15,277 bases of DNA from positions 1 to 15,277 of the forward strand of contig JALSIU010000230.1 in NCBI GenBank assembly GCA_026989715.1, in the 5' to 3' direction. Position numbers and translations under genes: made by a program. The notes under the pieces were generated by a model, which saw only the letters and a program-made list of their open reading frames with translations, did no database searches and was not told where the DNA came from. Of the stretch, positions 14,192 through 15,277 are shown piece by piece. Each line of letters begins with the position of its first letter. Position 1 is the first letter of the stretch. The stretch is from Methylomonas sp. (GTDB taxonomy: Bacteria; Pseudomonadota; Gammaproteobacteria; Methylococcales; Methylomonadaceae).

Positions 14192-15277
14192 GTGTTTGGT
14201 ATCCAATAAACCAAGATTTTCCAGGAATTATAATTTCTTTATTTATGTTTTCGAGTAATGTGTCATTTATTTTTCCCTGAGTTAATTGTGACATATAGTG
14301 TGTGTCAATATTCAGGGTTACTGCCTCTTTTGCCGTATTGATAAATAGAAACTCTATCTTGTTGTCATTGCATAAGTTGATGATACGTACTTGTGCTGTG
14401 GGGGCAGTATGACATGGTTTTTGTGCAACTGCGGGAACTGTTTCGCCATAGCCACCTAATGAGGAAGGTGCTAGCCCCAGTTTGCGGTCTTCTAGTAGCA
14501 GTACAGTTTCTGCCAACCAATCCCTGTATTGAGAGTCTGTATTGACAAGGCAACGTTGGTAGAGTGCCTCAGCCCAAAATACCAGAGAATGTTGTTTTCC
14601 GGTCATTTCAGCCCACTTATCCAGTAAGCCACATTGATGTGTGTAGGCTAGGCTTTTGTCAATGATTGATTGGTAGTGGTCTTCAGCAAAATAGTGTTCG
14701 TGACGCAATAAATCCCATAAATTAACACTTAGATAAGGATCGGTTAAATTTTTTAGACCTAAATCCCTATCTATATAGCCATTAGGCATAACAAAGCGTG
14801 GGTAAATGGCTTTGAGTTTATAAATCTTAGGGATAAGGTATTTCCATGTTATCCGCTTTAAGGCGCGAGTCCATACGGGTAGGTTTTGAGCTTTATTTTC
14901 AGGCAGAAAGGTTAAGTCCACTGCCCAAAATAAAGGTTTGTAAAGCCAGTCAGCCGGTTGATGGCTTAGCACTTTCTGGGTTGCCGCGCGTGCAGACTTG
15001 ACTAAAGGGGTATATTGCTCATCTTGTGTTAAACGCCTGTACCTTTCAAGTGCCACCGTTGTATCAAGGTGAGTGTTCAAAACAAGCATATTAGAAGGTG
15101 ATTTGCCAAACGTTGTTGTTTTGAGGAGCGTAAACGGAGCTTGGTTAAGTGATTCCAGTGAGTTTTCGAGAGAATCATGACGAAACCAGACCCCAATATC
15201 GGTTTTGTCATGTTGAGCGGCAATATAAGCCGCTGCATGACGCAATGATTTTTCGACTAAAGGGTCGGCATTTTCGG
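14184..15277 (-). CDS. Unrecognised polysaccharide-cluster protein, possible alpha/alpha-toroid (partial, N-terminus off right edge)
   Basis: The frame has no stop from 14184 to the right edge. A TTG at 15245 could be read as a start but has no ribosome-binding site, and coding-like sequence (DPLVEKSLRHAAAYIAAQ) continues upstream, so the gene is truncated by the window. About 364 residues are seen. I do not recognise a named family. The visible part is mostly helical: LVLNTHLDTTVALERYRRLT at about residues 54-73 of the TTG-based protein resembles repeats of alpha/alpha-toroid carbohydrate enzymes such as the C5-epimerase C-terminal domain (weak, from memory). YLSVNLWDLLRHEHYF and LVFWAEALYQRCL look like further helices, and the last 80 residues look beta-rich. 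It may be a sugar-polymer lyase, hydrolase or epimerase. Its 3' end overlaps the WbsX-like gene. Confidence 0.75.
   Translation of the reverse strand, partial: ENADPLVEKSLRHAAAYIAAQHDKTDIGVWFRHDSLENSLESLNQAPFTLLKTTTFGKSPSNMLVLNTHLDTTVALERYRRLTQDEQYTPLVKSARAATQKVLSHQPADWLYKPLFWAVDLTFLPENKAQNLPVWTRALKRITWKYLIPKIYKLKAIYPRFVMPNGYIDRDLGLKNLTDPYLSVNLWDLLRHEHYFAEDHYQSIIDKSLAYTHQCGLLDKWAEMTGKQHSLVFWAEALYQRCLVNTDSQYRDWLAETVLLLEDRKLGLAPSSLGGYGETVPAVAQKPCHTAPTAQVRIINLCNDNKIEFLFINTAKEAVTLNIDTHYMSQLTQGKINDTLLENINKEIIIPGKSWFIGYQTHA

Noticed and set aside
15243..15245. TTG as the real start of the rightmost gene
   Set aside because: The frame stays open and protein-like to the edge and no Shine-Dalgarno precedes the TTG, so the gene is simply cut by the window.

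Overview
The window looks like chromosomal DNA of a gammaproteobacterium of moderately low GC. The DgkA and GcvH homologues are easily recognised as close to the enterobacterial forms, genes are closely packed, and ATGA stop/start overlaps are common. A low-GC methanotroph or sulfur-oxidiser-type lineage (Methylococcales or Thiotrichales) would fit the gene content, but this is only an inference. No rRNA, tRNA, insertion sequence, phage gene or CRISPR array was seen.

Left part, minus strand (1-1949): a SulP anion transporter with a C-terminal STAS domain, translationally coupled by an ATGA overlap to a UspA-type stress protein that runs off the left edge. A 299-base divergent intergenic region (1950-2248) separates this pair from the plus-strand genes and contains two small inverted repeats.

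Middle part, plus strand (2249-5577): a stand-alone glycine-cleavage H protein (gcvH); a 231-base gap carrying three perfect DnaA-box 9-mers in 35 bases; diacylglycerol kinase (dgkA) followed 19 bases later by a PfkB-family sugar/nucleoside kinase; then a HupE/UreJ-type membrane protein and a single-pass 'transmembrane anchor' protein that form a two-gene unit. The HupE/UreJ gene lacks a normal start near its strong Shine-Dalgarno and may begin at ATT.

Right part, minus strand (5582-15277): a tight block of eight polysaccharide-assembly genes transcribed from right to left, entering from beyond the right edge. In transcription order they encode a partial unrecognised protein (possibly an alpha/alpha-toroid), a WbsX/GH99-like protein, a polysaccharide deacetylase, two family-2 glycosyltransferases, a third GT2, a sulfotransferase, a fourth GT2 and an AT3-SGNH acyltransferase. 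Actual order: unknown, WbsX, deacetylase, GT2, GT2, GT2, sulfotransferase, GT2, acyltransferase (nine reading frames including the partial one). Four junctions overlap and the other gaps are 3-18 bases, so this is probably one operon with its promoter outside the window. Together the genes would build an oligosaccharide repeat and modify it by N-deacetylation, sulfation and O-acylation. No flippase, polymerase or export gene is visible here; those should lie further right.
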